From Thiorhodovibrio winogradskyi (GTDB taxonomy: Bacteria > Pseudomonadota > Gammaproteobacteria > Chromatiales > Chromatiaceae): a stretch of 64,000 bases of DNA. The notes below the pieces were generated by a model. The model made no database searches. It was not told the DNA's origin and worked only from the letters and a program-made list of their open reading frames with translations. This document shows positions 24,457 through 33,299 of the stretch, piece after piece; position 1 is the first letter of the stretch; every line of letters begins with the position of its first letter. The DNA is taken from NCBI RefSeq assembly GCF_036208045.1, contig NZ_CP121472.1:3607531-3671530 (forward strand), in the 5' to 3' direction. The position numbers and the translations under genes are program-made.

Positions 24457-25233
24457 TCATAACGCTTTCTGGAAAAGAAATAGTGGTTCTGCCGGATTTA
24501 CTCCATACCGGACAGGATCAATATCAGAAAGCAACTCGGCATGACTTGCGATCTTAGAAGTTAATCCGGTGGAACAAAATCGCTCGAAAATATCTTTTCC
24601 GTAAAGTCGGACATGATCCTCTTGACCATGCGCCTCTCGTCGAGCCTGATCAGTGTCGATACCGGGATCCTCCCATGTGTGGTGCAATTTAGGGCTGTAG
24701 GGCGTTTGCAAAATGGCATGACCGCCAGGTTTGATTACGCGCTGAATCTCTGTCAATGCCATGACCGGTGCATCGACATGTTCAAGCACATGATTGGCCA
24801 GCAATAAATCGAAGGTGTTGGTTTCGAAAGGCATGTGCTGTATATCTACGCGTTCAATGTCCTCGGAACTCGGATACAGATCGCAGCGCATATATCGTAG
24901 AGGTTTTTGCGCAGCAATACACTGGGATAAACGCTTTTCCGGCGCAAAATGCAGGATCGACCAATTCGACATGTGTTTCAGTAAACCTGAAGCACGCAGA
25001 TACATCAACATATGACGTTCACGGTCATGGGCACCACACTGCGGGCATTCAAAATGATCCACATCGCTGCCAATCACTTCTAGCGCGTGCATTAACGGCG
25101 AAACACTCCGTGAACCTTGGCGGTAGGGCATGAAACGCCACACCCGATGTCCGCAAATGATGCATCGCTTGCGACCACCCGGTAACCAGCCAGCCAGAAA
25201 ATACGGAACAAGATTTTTCGGATCCAAGGCCAT
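24457..25233 (-). CDS. Class I SAM-dependent methyltransferase with zinc-knuckle N-terminus
   Basis: 258 residues from ATG 25233. Four Cys residues in 'CIICGHRVW' and 'FECPQCGAHDRERH' suggest a small zinc ribbon before the methyltransferase domain 'ILHFAPEKRLSQCI', 'DLYPSSEDIERVDIQHMPFETNTFDLLLANHVLEHV' and 'EIQRVIKPGGHAILQTP'. The Leu-rich strand and the acidic post-II residues fit SAM binding. As last gene of the leftward polysaccharide operon it probably methylates a sugar or glycan end. Substrate unknown. Confidence 0.85.
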   Translation of the reverse strand: MALDPKNLVPYFLAGWLPGGRKRCIICGHRVWRFMPYRQGSRSVSPLMHALEVIGSDVDHFECPQCGAHDRERHMLMYLRASGLLKHMSNWSILHFAPEKRLSQCIAAQKPLRYMRCDLYPSSEDIERVDIQHMPFETNTFDLLLANHVLEHVDAPVMALTEIQRVIKPGGHAILQTPYSPKLHHTWEDPGIDTDQARREAHGQEDHVRLYGKDIFERFCSTGLTSKIASHAELLSDIDPVRYGVNPAEPLFLFQKAL

Positions 25234-25245
25234 GGATTCAGCGAC

Positions 25246-26196
25246 TTAGTGAAGGTACAAAAAAGGAGGTTGTTTACGACCAATCAGCGCGGTTAACCGG
25301 AGTACTGACAGTTTGGCTGCCATGCGGAGGATTTTGGCCAGCGACAGGGCTGTGGTGCGCAACCGGCCGTAAGGAGATGCCGCATACACGATTCTGACCC
25401 AATGGCGTAGCAGTGCAAGATCACGCGTGCGAACAGCACGGAAGCACACCTGGCGCAGAAAATCTGCAATACCGTTCGCGTAATCATCATCGCTTACCAA
25501 CTCTCGCGGAACGCTCTGAATGGCCTGCCAATACAATTCGCGCACATACTTGTTGGCACTGAGCACCAAAGACCCCTGAGTATTCACACGATAGGCAGCC
25601 AAAGGCCTACCGATATGCCCCAGCCAGCCGTGACGAGCCTGCCATAGATGGACTTGGTAGTCGATCTGGTCACCATTTATCCAACCTGTGGTATTGGCGG
25701 CGCGAAACAAGACCGAGCTGTTGTTGAGTACATTACCTCGACGCAGCAGCGTCGCAAGATCAAGCCGCACATCTCCCAGGTCATTAAACAATCCGATTTT
25801 CGACCCCGCCTCGTCAACCGTAATCGCATTGGTATAGACCGCGCTGCATGTGGGATGTGCCTCTAAATACGCCAACTGTCGAGCCAGCTTGCCGGGAAGC
25901 CAGTAATCGTCACCATCCACCCGTGCCACATAGTCGCCTTTGGCACGGAGCAGCAAATCCCGCATATTGGCAAAAGCACCAAGGTTTGGTTGACGCCGCA
26001 GATACAGCAACCGCTCACCATATTCGGCCGTCAGCGCCTGCACGATGTCTCCCGTGTCATCAGTCGAGGCGTCATCGCCCACCAGCACCCGCACATCGGC
26101 CTCGACTTGCTGATCGAGAATGCTGCGCAAGCAGGTTTCGATGAATGCCTGCTGATTGTAAGTTACGACGCAAACACAGATATGCGGTTGACTCAT
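25246..26196 (-). CDS. GT2-family glycosyltransferase
   Basis: 316 residues from ATG 26196: 'HICVCVVTYNQQAFIETCLRSILDQ', 'RVLVGDDASTDDTGDIVQAL', 'NLGAFANMRDLLLRAKGDYVARVDGDDYW' (DxD-type metal site) are clear GT2 motifs. It overlaps the upstream flippase stop by four bases (ATGA), so translation is coupled. The C-terminal third is helical and less conserved. It belongs to the leftward operon of the polysaccharide locus. Confidence 0.9.
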   Translation of the reverse strand: MSQPHICVCVVTYNQQAFIETCLRSILDQQVEADVRVLVGDDASTDDTGDIVQALTAEYGERLLYLRRQPNLGAFANMRDLLLRAKGDYVARVDGDDYWLPGKLARQLAYLEAHPTCSAVYTNAITVDEAGSKIGLFNDLGDVRLDLATLLRRGNVLNNSSVLFRAANTTGWINGDQIDYQVHLWQARHGWLGHIGRPLAAYRVNTQGSLVLSANKYVRELYWQAIQSVPRELVSDDDYANGIADFLRQVCFRAVRTRDLALLRHWVRIVYAASPYGRLRTTALSLAKILRMAAKLSVLRLTALIGRKQPPFLYLH

Positions 26197-27674
26197 GTAA
26201 GCGATGCCCCTGATGTCGGTGAATGCACGCCGCACAAAGTATTTATAAATTTCAACAGGTCGCCCCAAGCCCGCAAGCGAAGCACTGTGGCGCCGCCCAA
26301 ATAGATAAACATCGCCACCCCTATTGCCATTCCCAAGCTCAACAACCTCTGTTCTACCCATCCCGCCACGAGTCCTGACATGCAAACCGCAGCCAGCGTT
26401 AACAAAAAACCCGGCAGCAAGTCCCGAATTTGTGTGCTCAGGCCGCAACCCAGCAAGCGGCGCGAATGCCAGGTATTGATGACAACGCACACCAAGCTGG
26501 AGCCCAGCACCGCCCACGCCACCATAATTACGCCGAAGAAACTTGCGACCAGCACCAGCGGAATCATGGTTAACGCCTTGATGATTTCCATGCGTAGCAC
26601 CAGATCCGCACGACCCAAGGCGCTCAATGCGGCAAGATTCAACACATGCAGCGGCCAGAATATAGCCGCCAGCGCCAGGATGCTGAGAATCGGCGCCACC
26701 TCTGCCCATTGCGGACCGTACAACACGAGCACCAAAGGCGAAGCCAATACGGCAATGCCGCCCATGCAGGGGGCGAACACGAACATGGACAGGCGCAAGG
26801 CCAGTCGGAGCGCGCCAGCCATTTGGCCGGGTTGTTCTCTTGCCACTTTGGAGAATACGGGCAACCCCACACGGTTGATGAGCGCGTTCATGAACTGCGC
26901 GGGGGCCTGCTGGGTATCCTGCGCCAGGCCATAAAACCCAAGGGCGCGTGCATCGAATAGCTTGCCAATCATCAACGCTTGCAAACGCACGGAGGCCACA
27001 TTCATGGCATTCGCAAGCAGCAGAGGGCCAGCGAAGCGAAACAGCTCAGCGAACGCCGCCCCGTTGAAACGGCCCTGTGGCCGCCAGCCGGACACCCACC
27101 ACAGCAGCGCTGCACGCAGCACAGCCCCGGTCAGCGCCTGCCACACCAGGCTCCACACTCCCCAGCCACGCCATGCCAGCCACAAGGCCAGTAGAGCCGA
27201 CCCCGTGGATGCAACGAGTTCCGCCATGGCCCGCTTGCGAAATTCCAGCCGCTGACTCAGCAATGCATTCGGTACCGTGACCAAGGCCCCCAGCGGCAGC
27301 AACCACAACATCGCTTGAAGCAAGGGAATAAGCAAAAGTTGGTTATAAAACATTGCAATGACCGGGGCCATTAGCCACAACAGCCCCGCCAAGGCAAAGG
27401 CCACGCCTAGATTGATGAGAAACACAGTGGTTTCATCGTTGGCGTTGGTGACTTGCTTTTGCACTAGCGCAGTGCCCAATCCACCTTCAACCAGCACTGC
27501 GGCAAAGCCAATAAACACCAGAAGCATGGCCAACAGGCCGAAGTCAGCCGGGGTCAGTAGCCGTGCTAGGACCATCGTCACGGCGAATTGCATGCTGTAA
27601 CGGATACTAATTTCAACAGCACTCCACCATGTTGCGTGGATGCTGTTTTGGGTGAGATTATTGGGTATAGGCAT
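26193..27674 (-). CDS. wzx: Polysaccharide flippase, Wzx/MOP superfamily
   Basis: 493 residues from ATG 27674 with about 12-14 hydrophobic segments. The N-terminus 'SAVEISIRYSMQFAVTMVLARLLTPADFGLLAMLLVF' is typical of the MOP-type polysaccharide exporters that flip lipid-linked repeat units across the inner membrane. The start overlaps the end of the formyltransferase gene by 17 bases and its end overlaps the GT2 start. An upstream alternative start (27710) would only extend into non-conserved residues. Confidence 0.9.
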   Translation of the reverse strand: MPIPNNLTQNSIHATWWSAVEISIRYSMQFAVTMVLARLLTPADFGLLAMLLVFIGFAAVLVEGGLGTALVQKQVTNANDETTVFLINLGVAFALAGLLWLMAPVIAMFYNQLLLIPLLQAMLWLLPLGALVTVPNALLSQRLEFRKRAMAELVASTGSALLALWLAWRGWGVWSLVWQALTGAVLRAALLWWVSGWRPQGRFNGAAFAELFRFAGPLLLANAMNVASVRLQALMIGKLFDARALGFYGLAQDTQQAPAQFMNALINRVGLPVFSKVAREQPGQMAGALRLALRLSMFVFAPCMGGIAVLASPLVLVLYGPQWAEVAPILSILALAAIFWPLHVLNLAALSALGRADLVLRMEIIKALTMIPLVLVASFFGVIMVAWAVLGSSLVCVVINTWHSRRLLGCGLSTQIRDLLPGFLLTLAAVCMSGLVAGWVEQRLLSLGMAIGVAMFIYLGGATVLRLRAWGDLLKFINTLCGVHSPTSGASLT

Positions 27675-28332
27675 GCTCAACAGGTGGGGCACAACTTGCC
27701 ACCTGCCCATGTATCTTTAACGCCTTTTCGCTAATGCCTGGAATAAAACCATTGTTTATCGTTTTTTGTGGCTGAGCATTCCCGAACAATAGAGAATCGT
27801 TCAATAATCGCATGTGAACATCAAGGAGAGAAGCACATTGCTGAGCGAATATTTCATGTCTGATTTGAGATTTTGTTTTTCCGAGAGTCGATGTGATAGT
27901 TTGTAGAATTATTTTTCCTGTATCAACGCCTGAGTCAATAAAGTGAACCGTACTTCCGGCAATAAGCGCTCCACTCGAAATGGTGTTCTCAAATCCGTTC
28001 AAGCCAGGGCAAGCCGGAAGAATTGATGGGTGAAAATTTATAAGTTTCTCTTTATAATTATTAATCAAATTTCCGCAAAGAATTTTTGTAAAAAAAACAT
28101 AAACATAATCTATCTCTTTATGATCTAACTCCTTAAGTATTTCGTTAGAAAGAAAAATTCCTGATATGCTCTCTGTAACAAAAAAATCAATACCATTTTC
28201 TTTTGCTAATTCGAGTGCACCGCAATTTCTATCAGAAATCACCAAATCAATATTAAATTCATTACGGTTTGTAAGCGCAAAAACTTTGCGGACTACGGAT
28301 GCGTTGGTTGAAGAAAGCAGCGCAAACCTCAT
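27658..28332 (-). CDS. Sugar N-formyltransferase-like protein
   Basis: 224 residues from ATG 28332, behind 'agagggaagt'. The formyltransferase fold is shown by 'LINFHPSILPACPGLNGFENTI' (Asn and His of the active site) and 'HFIDSGVDTGKIILQ' (Asp). Such enzymes use N10-formyltetrahydrofolate to formylate an amino sugar nucleotide. The neighbouring DegT aminotransferase would supply the amino group, which fits a formamido-deoxyhexose. It is A+T-rich relative to its neighbours, suggesting separate acquisition. Slightly short for the family; the C-terminal domain is minimal. Confidence 0.85.
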   Translation of the reverse strand: MRFALLSSTNASVVRKVFALTNRNEFNIDLVISDRNCGALELAKENGIDFFVTESISGIFLSNEILKELDHKEIDYVYVFFTKILCGNLINNYKEKLINFHPSILPACPGLNGFENTISSGALIAGSTVHFIDSGVDTGKIILQTITSTLGKTKSQIRHEIFAQQCASLLDVHMRLLNDSLLFGNAQPQKTINNGFIPGISEKALKIHGQVASCAPPVEHAYTQ

Positions 28333-28409
28333 TATTACTTCCCTCTGTTTTGAACCTAAAAAATTTAGAGCATACAAATAATCTAGCCCAAATGAAGCAT
28401 GGAGTCACC

Positions 28410-28697
28410 CAGGGCAATCGCATCAAGGAATGGTAATATTATGAATCATTTATATACTTTTGAAATCAGCATGATGCAGCACGCAGAGTCCGAATTTCTG
28501 AGCGTTGATAGAGCAAGGGTTCAAAGTCATTGCCAGCAATCGACGCTCAGAGACACTCGTCGTAGCGGGTCTGTAGAGGAATCCAGCGGCGTTTCTGTTT
28601 GCTGGAATCGAGGTCCGACCACATGGCAGAGATAACCCCATGAATCAAAAGACATTAGAAATTCAGAATATAATAGATGCTTGATGCGATTGCCCTG
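28410..28697. mobile_element. MITE, 288 bp, with 10-bp target duplication
   Basis: Perfect 18-base terminal inverted repeats ('cagggcaatcgcatcaag' at 28410-28427 and its complement at 28680-28697) flank noncoding DNA. 'tggagtcacc' occurs directly outside both ends (28400-28409 and 28698-28707). The 10-base duplication points to an IS4-like transposase as helper. No gene of that kind is in the window. It lies between the formyltransferase and wbqC genes and accounts for most of the 440-base gap; nothing else is seen there. Confidence 0.85.
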
Positions 28698-28771
28698 TGG
28701 AGTCACCTGATATTTTCGAGTAGTTCACACCATGGAATTTAGAGCAATCCATCAATAACTTTGAGATTTGC

Positions 28772-29488
28772 TCATGAATAATTTTGGTTTCCCATTAGCG
28801 GTTGGGTCTCGAATTTTTGAAGAAGGTGACTGATCTCTTTGAGTTCCAGGTTAAGCAACTGGTCAATGATGGAAAAATGTTTTGGCCCGTCTGCTGTTTG
28901 CAATGGAGGTACGGTTGTGCGCAGAAATGATAATTTTATCCCGGAATCGGAAAAATGAGTGGGTTCATAGAGCCTGACACCACCGATCAGGTTGATGTAT
29001 TGTCGCGCTCCCAGACGCTTGCACAGTTCGATGACTCGCGCCTCCCCGCGCAGGCTCTCATCTTCGGTCATTAGTTCTGATGCGCAAACAAAACAGCACT
29101 TTATTTCCAGCCAGCCGGCGATGATGCGCAACAAGTTGGCATTAAAACGCGCCACATTGGCGTCATTGAAATCAAGCAATCCCTCGATGGAGTCGAGCAG
29201 CGAGATTCCGTTGGTCGTTCGATAAGCCGACCTTAGTTTCCTTTTGATCGCTAGCGCACCTTCTGCAAGCAGATATTCTCGCTTATTGATAGGTAACCTA
29301 CGGCTAGCTTTGCGAATTGGCATCGTCAACCATACCGGATTTCCATTGATAGGGATTTGATTACGGTTCACCCATCCTCGGTCGATGTACTGCACATCAT
29401 CGAAGAATACGAATGTATCGACCGCCTGCATCAACTGGAAATAGCCAATATAGGGAAAAAAATAAGGCTGCATGATCGCAACGATCAT
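28772..29488 (-). CDS. wbqC: WbqC-family protein
   Basis: 238 residues from ATG 29488: 'IVAIMQPYFFPYIGYFQLMQAVDTFVFFDDVQYIDRGWVNRNQI' is the WbqC signature. Members are frequent in O-antigen and capsule clusters next to DegT aminotransferases and are thought to modify an amino sugar or lipid-linked intermediate, possibly as acyl- or aminoacyl transferases; the reaction is not settled. It starts 6 bases after the aminotransferase stop, clearly the same operon. Confidence 0.9.
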   Translation of the reverse strand: MIVAIMQPYFFPYIGYFQLMQAVDTFVFFDDVQYIDRGWVNRNQIPINGNPVWLTMPIRKASRRLPINKREYLLAEGALAIKRKLRSAYRTTNGISLLDSIEGLLDFNDANVARFNANLLRIIAGWLEIKCCFVCASELMTEDESLRGEARVIELCKRLGARQYINLIGGVRLYEPTHFSDSGIKLSFLRTTVPPLQTADGPKHFSIIDQLLNLELKEISHLLQKFETQPLMGNQNYS

Positions 29489-29494
29489 CTGGAT

Positions 29495-30694
29495 TCACCC
29501 CGAAGCAACGCGCAAAATGTCGGCGACAGTTAGAATATCGCGCTCGGTCAATGACAGCCCATTCGGCAGCACCACCACCCTCTCTGCCACACTGCAGGTC
29601 TGCGGCAGCATCAATCCGGCATGCGGAAAAAGGTCGCGGTAGGGTTGCATGCGGTGCGCGCCCGGCCAGAAATATTTGCGCGCCAGCACGTTCTGGGCAT
29701 GGAGGCCTTCAATGATCTCGTCGCGGCTGGCGGGGCAGCGTTCCTCCACCTCCAGCACGATGTAGTGGTGACTGTTGCATTCGGATGGATCGTAATCCAG
29801 CAGAGAAATGCCGGGGATGTCGGCCAGTGCATGAGCATAGATAGCATGGTTGCGGCGGTTCTTTTCAACAATGGTTTCAAAGCTGTCCAGATTGGCCAAC
29901 CCCATGGCCGCGCAGACCTCGATCATCTTGCCGTTGGTGCCGGGATGGATGACGTTGTCATACCCTTTGAAACCAAAGTTGCGCATCAGGCGAAGCTTTT
30001 CGGCCAGCTCATCGTCGTTAGTGGCCACGGCGCCGCCTTCCATGGTGTTGAAGGCCTTGGTGGCGTGAAAACTGAACACTTCACAGGCCCCAAAACAACC
30101 AATGCTTTGACCTTGGTAACTGCTTCCAAAGGCATGTGCAGCATCGAACATTAATTTCATACCATGTTCATCGGCAATCTGCTGCAATTCATCAACGGGC
30201 GCAGCACGGCCCCACAAATGTACGCCGATAATGCCGCTGGTGCGCGGTGTGATCATCTTGCACACAGCGACTGGATCAAGGTTGTGCGTGGCCGGGTCAA
30301 TGTCAGCAAACACTGGGGTGATGCTTTGCCAGTACAAAGCATGCGCCGTCGCCACAAAAGTCCACGAAGGAATGATAACTTCGCCGCTCAAGCCCAATGC
30401 TCGAATCGCAATTTCCAGAGCAATGGTGCCATTGCACATCGCCACGCAGTGCTTGACGCCTAATCGTTCAGCCACGCGCTGTTCAAATTCCTGCACCAGT
30501 GGACCATTATTGGTCAGCCACTGATTGTCGAGAACGCGCTCAACCTGACGCATGAAGGCGGCACGATCAGCAATATTCGGGCGGCCCACATGCAACGGCT
30601 CGGCAAAGAACTGATGTGGTGCCTCAGTGGCAAGATCAGTTAGGCAAATATTCCGAGACGGGCCGGGACAATTTTTTGAATCATTGGGAGCCAC
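29495..30694 (-). CDS. DegT/DnrJ/EryC1-type sugar aminotransferase
   Basis: 399 residues, the first gene of the leftward operon. 'MCNGTIALEIAIRALGLSGEVIIPSWTFVATAHA', 'FDAAHAFGSSYQGQSIGCFGACEVFSFHATKAFNTMEGGAV' show the fold-type I PLP enzyme with Lys of 'HATKAFN' as the Schiff-base residue. It would transaminate a keto-deoxysugar nucleotide (3- or 4-amino product). The start used here is the farthest upstream; 'FAEPLHVGRPNI' near residue 30 is where family similarity begins, so the true start may be internal. The gap to 30775 has no gene. Confidence 0.9.
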   Translation of the reverse strand: MAPNDSKNCPGPSRNICLTDLATEAPHQFFAEPLHVGRPNIADRAAFMRQVERVLDNQWLTNNGPLVQEFEQRVAERLGVKHCVAMCNGTIALEIAIRALGLSGEVIIPSWTFVATAHALYWQSITPVFADIDPATHNLDPVAVCKMITPRTSGIIGVHLWGRAAPVDELQQIADEHGMKLMFDAAHAFGSSYQGQSIGCFGACEVFSFHATKAFNTMEGGAVATNDDELAEKLRLMRNFGFKGYDNVIHPGTNGKMIEVCAAMGLANLDSFETIVEKNRRNHAIYAHALADIPGISLLDYDPSECNSHHYIVLEVEERCPASRDEIIEGLHAQNVLARKYFWPGAHRMQPYRDLFPHAGLMLPQTCSVAERVVVLPNGLSLTERDILTVADILRVASG

Positions 30695-30775
30695 AATTAA
30701 CTCATCTATTTCGTAACCACCAACATTGTGGTGAAAGCAGTGAATTGCAGAAAAAAAATTGCCATGTACCCTGCA

Positions 30776-31240
30776 TTAAGTATTCATGCAAAATATATGC
30801 TGTGCGCTATGTTTAAAGGCCGCCATCATATCCGCCATTTCAGTAACCATCGTATAGGCAATTTCCAGCGTTACGATCAATTAAGCAGTGGATAAACAAT
30901 ATTCATGACTGATTTGATGACGAATCTCTCGAATCTCCTGCCAGCGTTTTGTTGATGGCAGATAATTATAGCGCTCCAGCAGGTTCAAAATATCAATGAA
31001 CGGGCGTGTTTCAACAGGTTCTTGCAAGGTCTGCACACAAAATCGCCGAAACAGTTGGGTACTCATGGCATCCTGCAATTTCGCAAAGCGATAGGCGAAC
31101 TGATCCAGTGTTGCGATTAAATTCGGATCACGCGGGATGAAGTGCGCATCTGTCAAAGGTTGTGGACAGCGCTGCATCGCTTCACCCAACGCCTGGAGAT
31201 GGCGGTCGCACTCATCAAATAGATCGACTAGGTGTCTCAT
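30776..31240 (-). pseudogene. hepT: HEPN (HepT-like) toxin with nonsense mutation
   Basis: From ATG 31240 the frame runs to a TAA at 30881-30883 after 'HEYCLSTA'; sequence beyond it ('LIVTLEIAYTMVTEMADMM') continues in frame to a stop at 30776, and the copy at 44858 reads Glu where this one has TAA. The HEPN motif 'REIRHQISHEY' (Rx4H) is before the stop, so a shortened active toxin is possible. HepT proteins are RNases neutralised by MntA through AMP addition. The start overlaps the mntA stop by four bases. Confidence 0.8.
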
Positions 31241-31524
31241 GCCGGTTCACAGTTCTTTTGCGCCTGTTCTTGAATCGCCGTAGGCGTCGGCAGTTCCACT
31301 AATACATCGAATTTCTGATCGCCCAGTTCCCGCCGCAGTTCGGCACAAAATCGCATTCGCCGGGGAACGGATTCTTCGGCAGACCACGGGCCGGGAATAA
31401 ATAAATCAATATCTCCACCGCGTTGCATGTCATTTAGCCGCGATCCAAACACACGCGGGATCACGCCAAAATGACGCAAATCGGCCTCACGGATAATATG
31501 GCGTTGTTGTTCGGTTAATCGCAT
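31237..31524 (-). CDS. mntA: MntA-type nucleotidyltransferase antitoxin
   Basis: 95 residues from ATG 31524. 'VFGSRLNDMQRGGDIDLFIPG' contains Gly27-Ser28 and the Asp38/Asp40 pair of a minimal nucleotidyltransferase, and 'KFDVLVEL' the third Asp. Known MntA antitoxins transfer AMP to a Tyr of the HepT toxin. Here it precedes the toxin gene with an ATGA overlap. The domain is complete. Confidence 0.85.
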   Translation of the reverse strand: MRLTEQQRHIIREADLRHFGVIPRVFGSRLNDMQRGGDIDLFIPGPWSAEESVPRRMRFCAELRRELGDQKFDVLVELPTPTAIQEQAQKNCEPA

Positions 31525-31609
31525 CGTGTTAATCGGGTTGTCTCTGATGACACCTGTATCAATGGCTGCCGATCCGCCACTTGGGCCAGTCTCGCAATGC
31601 GAGCCTGAA

Positions 31610-32065
31610 TCAGCACTGGAAACTAGAACCGGAAGGCAAGAACGCGGCATCCAGAATTTCATCGAGCAGATAGGGGCAGCTTTCTGGAAAAGTCGCAACC
31701 GGCAATTCAGTTTCATGACAGGCACTGCGAACAGCTTTGGGATAGATGAGCTGCAAGGCAGCGGGCATCGTCCCTCTCAAACTGGGACTGTCGAGCAGGA
31801 TTGCCTCAATTTCATCGCGTTGATGGTCGATTGTTTTGAGCCAGCTTGTTCCCTGTCGCTCAGGCTGATATTGCCATTTCAGCAAATGCATCACCAATAC
31901 CTGGAGTCGGCTGCGTAACTGTCGCAGATCGCGTTTACCAATGCTCTCCAGCTCCTCGGAAATGTGCTCGGCATCAATCTCGGACAGCCGCCCGTGGCGC
32001 AATAGTTCGACATTGAGTGTGATCCACTCATGGAAATCAAGATCATAATCGGCGGCGATGGACAT
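31610..32065 (-). CDS. DUF29-family protein
   Basis: 151 residues from ATG 32065. 'DYDLDFHEWITLNVELLRHGRLSEIDAEHISEELESIGKRDLRQLRSRLQVLVMHLLKWQYQPE' is the DUF29 domain, an all-helical family of unknown function, abundant in cyanobacteria and purple bacteria. The tail 'YPKAVRSACHETELPVATFPESCPYLLDEIL' is conserved in the second copy (45193-45648). It stands before the MntA-HepT pair in both loci, so a link with the TA system is possible. Confidence 0.85.
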   Translation of the reverse strand: MSIAADYDLDFHEWITLNVELLRHGRLSEIDAEHISEELESIGKRDLRQLRSRLQVLVMHLLKWQYQPERQGTSWLKTIDHQRDEIEAILLDSPSLRGTMPAALQLIYPKAVRSACHETELPVATFPESCPYLLDEILDAAFLPSGSSFQC

Positions 32066-32191
32066 GTTAGTTTTTCCAGAGCAATGATTAAAAATTGCCA
32101 AACTGTTAAAAAGCGTACTTTATTGTCATCTCTCGCTGATATTGCGTTTAACGAAGGCTAAACTGTCAAAAAAACGTGTACTCAATCGTCC

Positions 32192-32437
32192 TCACTTTTC
32201 AAAAGCGCGCTCTTCAAGAATCATCTGGCTTACGGAAACTCCGCCGATGACCAGCGGCTGCACCTTGCGTTGTTTCCAGGAAGGCAAACTGGCGATGATG
32301 GGTACAATGTCTGCCATGGGCTTGCCGTTTCGCAATACCCACACGGCTTCCCCTGACTCGACCATGTTGACATAGGCTTTTGCCGAGTTATTTTGCGTCA
32401 TGTATTTGCTGAACATGTTCGATAAAAACTGTTGCAT
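32192..32437 (-). CDS. Phd/YefM-like antitoxin, orphan
   Basis: 81 residues, ATG 32437 (or 32401). 'AKAYVNMVESGEAVWVLRNGKPMADIVPI' is the Phd/YefM type DNA-binding and dimer region, in which a 'G-K-P-x-A-x-x-x-P' segment is standard. No toxin gene follows; downstream (32102-32191) is noncoding. Its 5' end is fused to a HEPN fragment, so the promoter is probably not original. Confidence 0.65.
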   Translation of the reverse strand: MQQFLSNMFSKYMTQNNSAKAYVNMVESGEAVWVLRNGKPMADIVPIIASLPSWKQRKVQPLVIGGVSVSQMILEERAFEK

Positions 32438-32465
32438 AATTCAACGTCCAATTGGCCTGCTCGTC

Positions 32466-32544
32466 TGTGGTTACAAGCCCCTTCGGTATCCCCGTTCTCG
32501 AGCAGGAGTTGCGCTGAGGCAAGCGCGCGTCTGGCCTTGGTCAT
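32466..32544 (-). pseudogene. HEPN-domain fragment (first 26 codons)
   Basis: From ATG 32544, 'MTKARRALASAQLLLENGDTEGACN' is a typical beginning of a HEPN toxin. The similarity stops at 32466 and the frame continues into the antitoxin leader. It follows the MNT gene by 14 bases, in the correct order for an MNT-HEPN pair, so the toxin has been lost while its partner remains. Confidence 0.6.
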
Positions 32545-32558
32545 GTAATGGCCCGGAC

Positions 32559-32903
32559 TCACAGCCGAAGTCCATCCTGACGAATGTTGGCAAGTAGCCG
32601 TGGATTGGCAAACACTTCAGGATGCCGCCATTCGTCCTCCCACAAGGGTAGTGGGTCAATCAATACGCCTGTCTCAAGCATGACATCGAAGGCCAAGGCC
32701 GCCATTTCAACAGCCAGATCAACCCGCCCTTGGGGGGTTCCCGCAAGCACAATGGCAATGTCCGCGTCGGACTGCGCGATATCTTTTTCCAACCCCTGGG
32801 TAACCCGCGCCCTACTGCCAAACAGCCAGGCGACGGAAAAAGGTCGACGGGCGCTAAGGCGCTGTAAAAAAAGGGTGGCTGCTTGCCTGGTTTGCTGATC
32901 CAT
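32559..32903 (-). CDS. MNT-type nucleotidyltransferase, partner lost
   Basis: 114 residues from ATG 32903. 'SVAWLFGSRARVTQGLEKDIAQSDADIAIVL' gives the Gly-Ser and Asp-x-Asp catalytic residues of a minimal nucleotidyltransferase; the insertion between them is slightly longer than usual. It precedes the HEPN fragment. An intact antitoxin without toxin is harmless and may protect against incoming relatives. Confidence 0.8.
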   Translation of the reverse strand: MDQQTRQAATLFLQRLSARRPFSVAWLFGSRARVTQGLEKDIAQSDADIAIVLAGTPQGRVDLAVEMAALAFDVMLETGVLIDPLPLWEDEWRHPEVFANPRLLANIRQDGLRL

Positions 32904-33027
32904 GGGCTAGAAAAAACTCAATAAAGGCATGGGTTGGATCGGTTTTTTCAGCGTAAGCATGAATATAGCAGCAATATTCAGGAGACGGACCACCGTTGTT
33001 TTCCACTGCAACCTGGTAGCAGCTCGG

Positions 33028-33277
33028 TTAGTCGGTTTTGCCTTTGATCTCGCCCTCAATTTCTCCTTCAGAGAAAATCTCCTGATAGGCGCGGGTTTCT
33101 TGCAGCGGGGTGAGCATCTGAAACATGTCGCGAATCTCCTTGATCGATAGCGTGCGGAAGCGCTCGATGAACCAGTATTCAAGCAGTGCGCTCAAGCGTT
33201 CGCGGTGGCGCGGTCAGGATCCGAAAGGCCTCGGGACCAAGGGCCAGGAAATCGTCGATGGAAATGTCGGTTTTCAT
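33028..33277 (-). pseudogene. Rpn/DUF2887-type protein with large internal deletion
   Basis: The start 'MKTDISIDDFLALGPEAFRILT' (ATG 33277) and the end 'LSALLEYWFIERFRTLSIKEIRDMFQMLTPLQETRAYQEIFSEGEIEGEIKG' belong to a third type of Rpn-like protein, but the middle with the nuclease motif is missing and the two parts are in different frames. Downstream, 32904-33027 has no gene but a short tag-like 'gagacggaccaccg'. Confidence 0.6.
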
Positions 33278-33299
33278 CAGGCAGTCTTTCAAAAACCTT

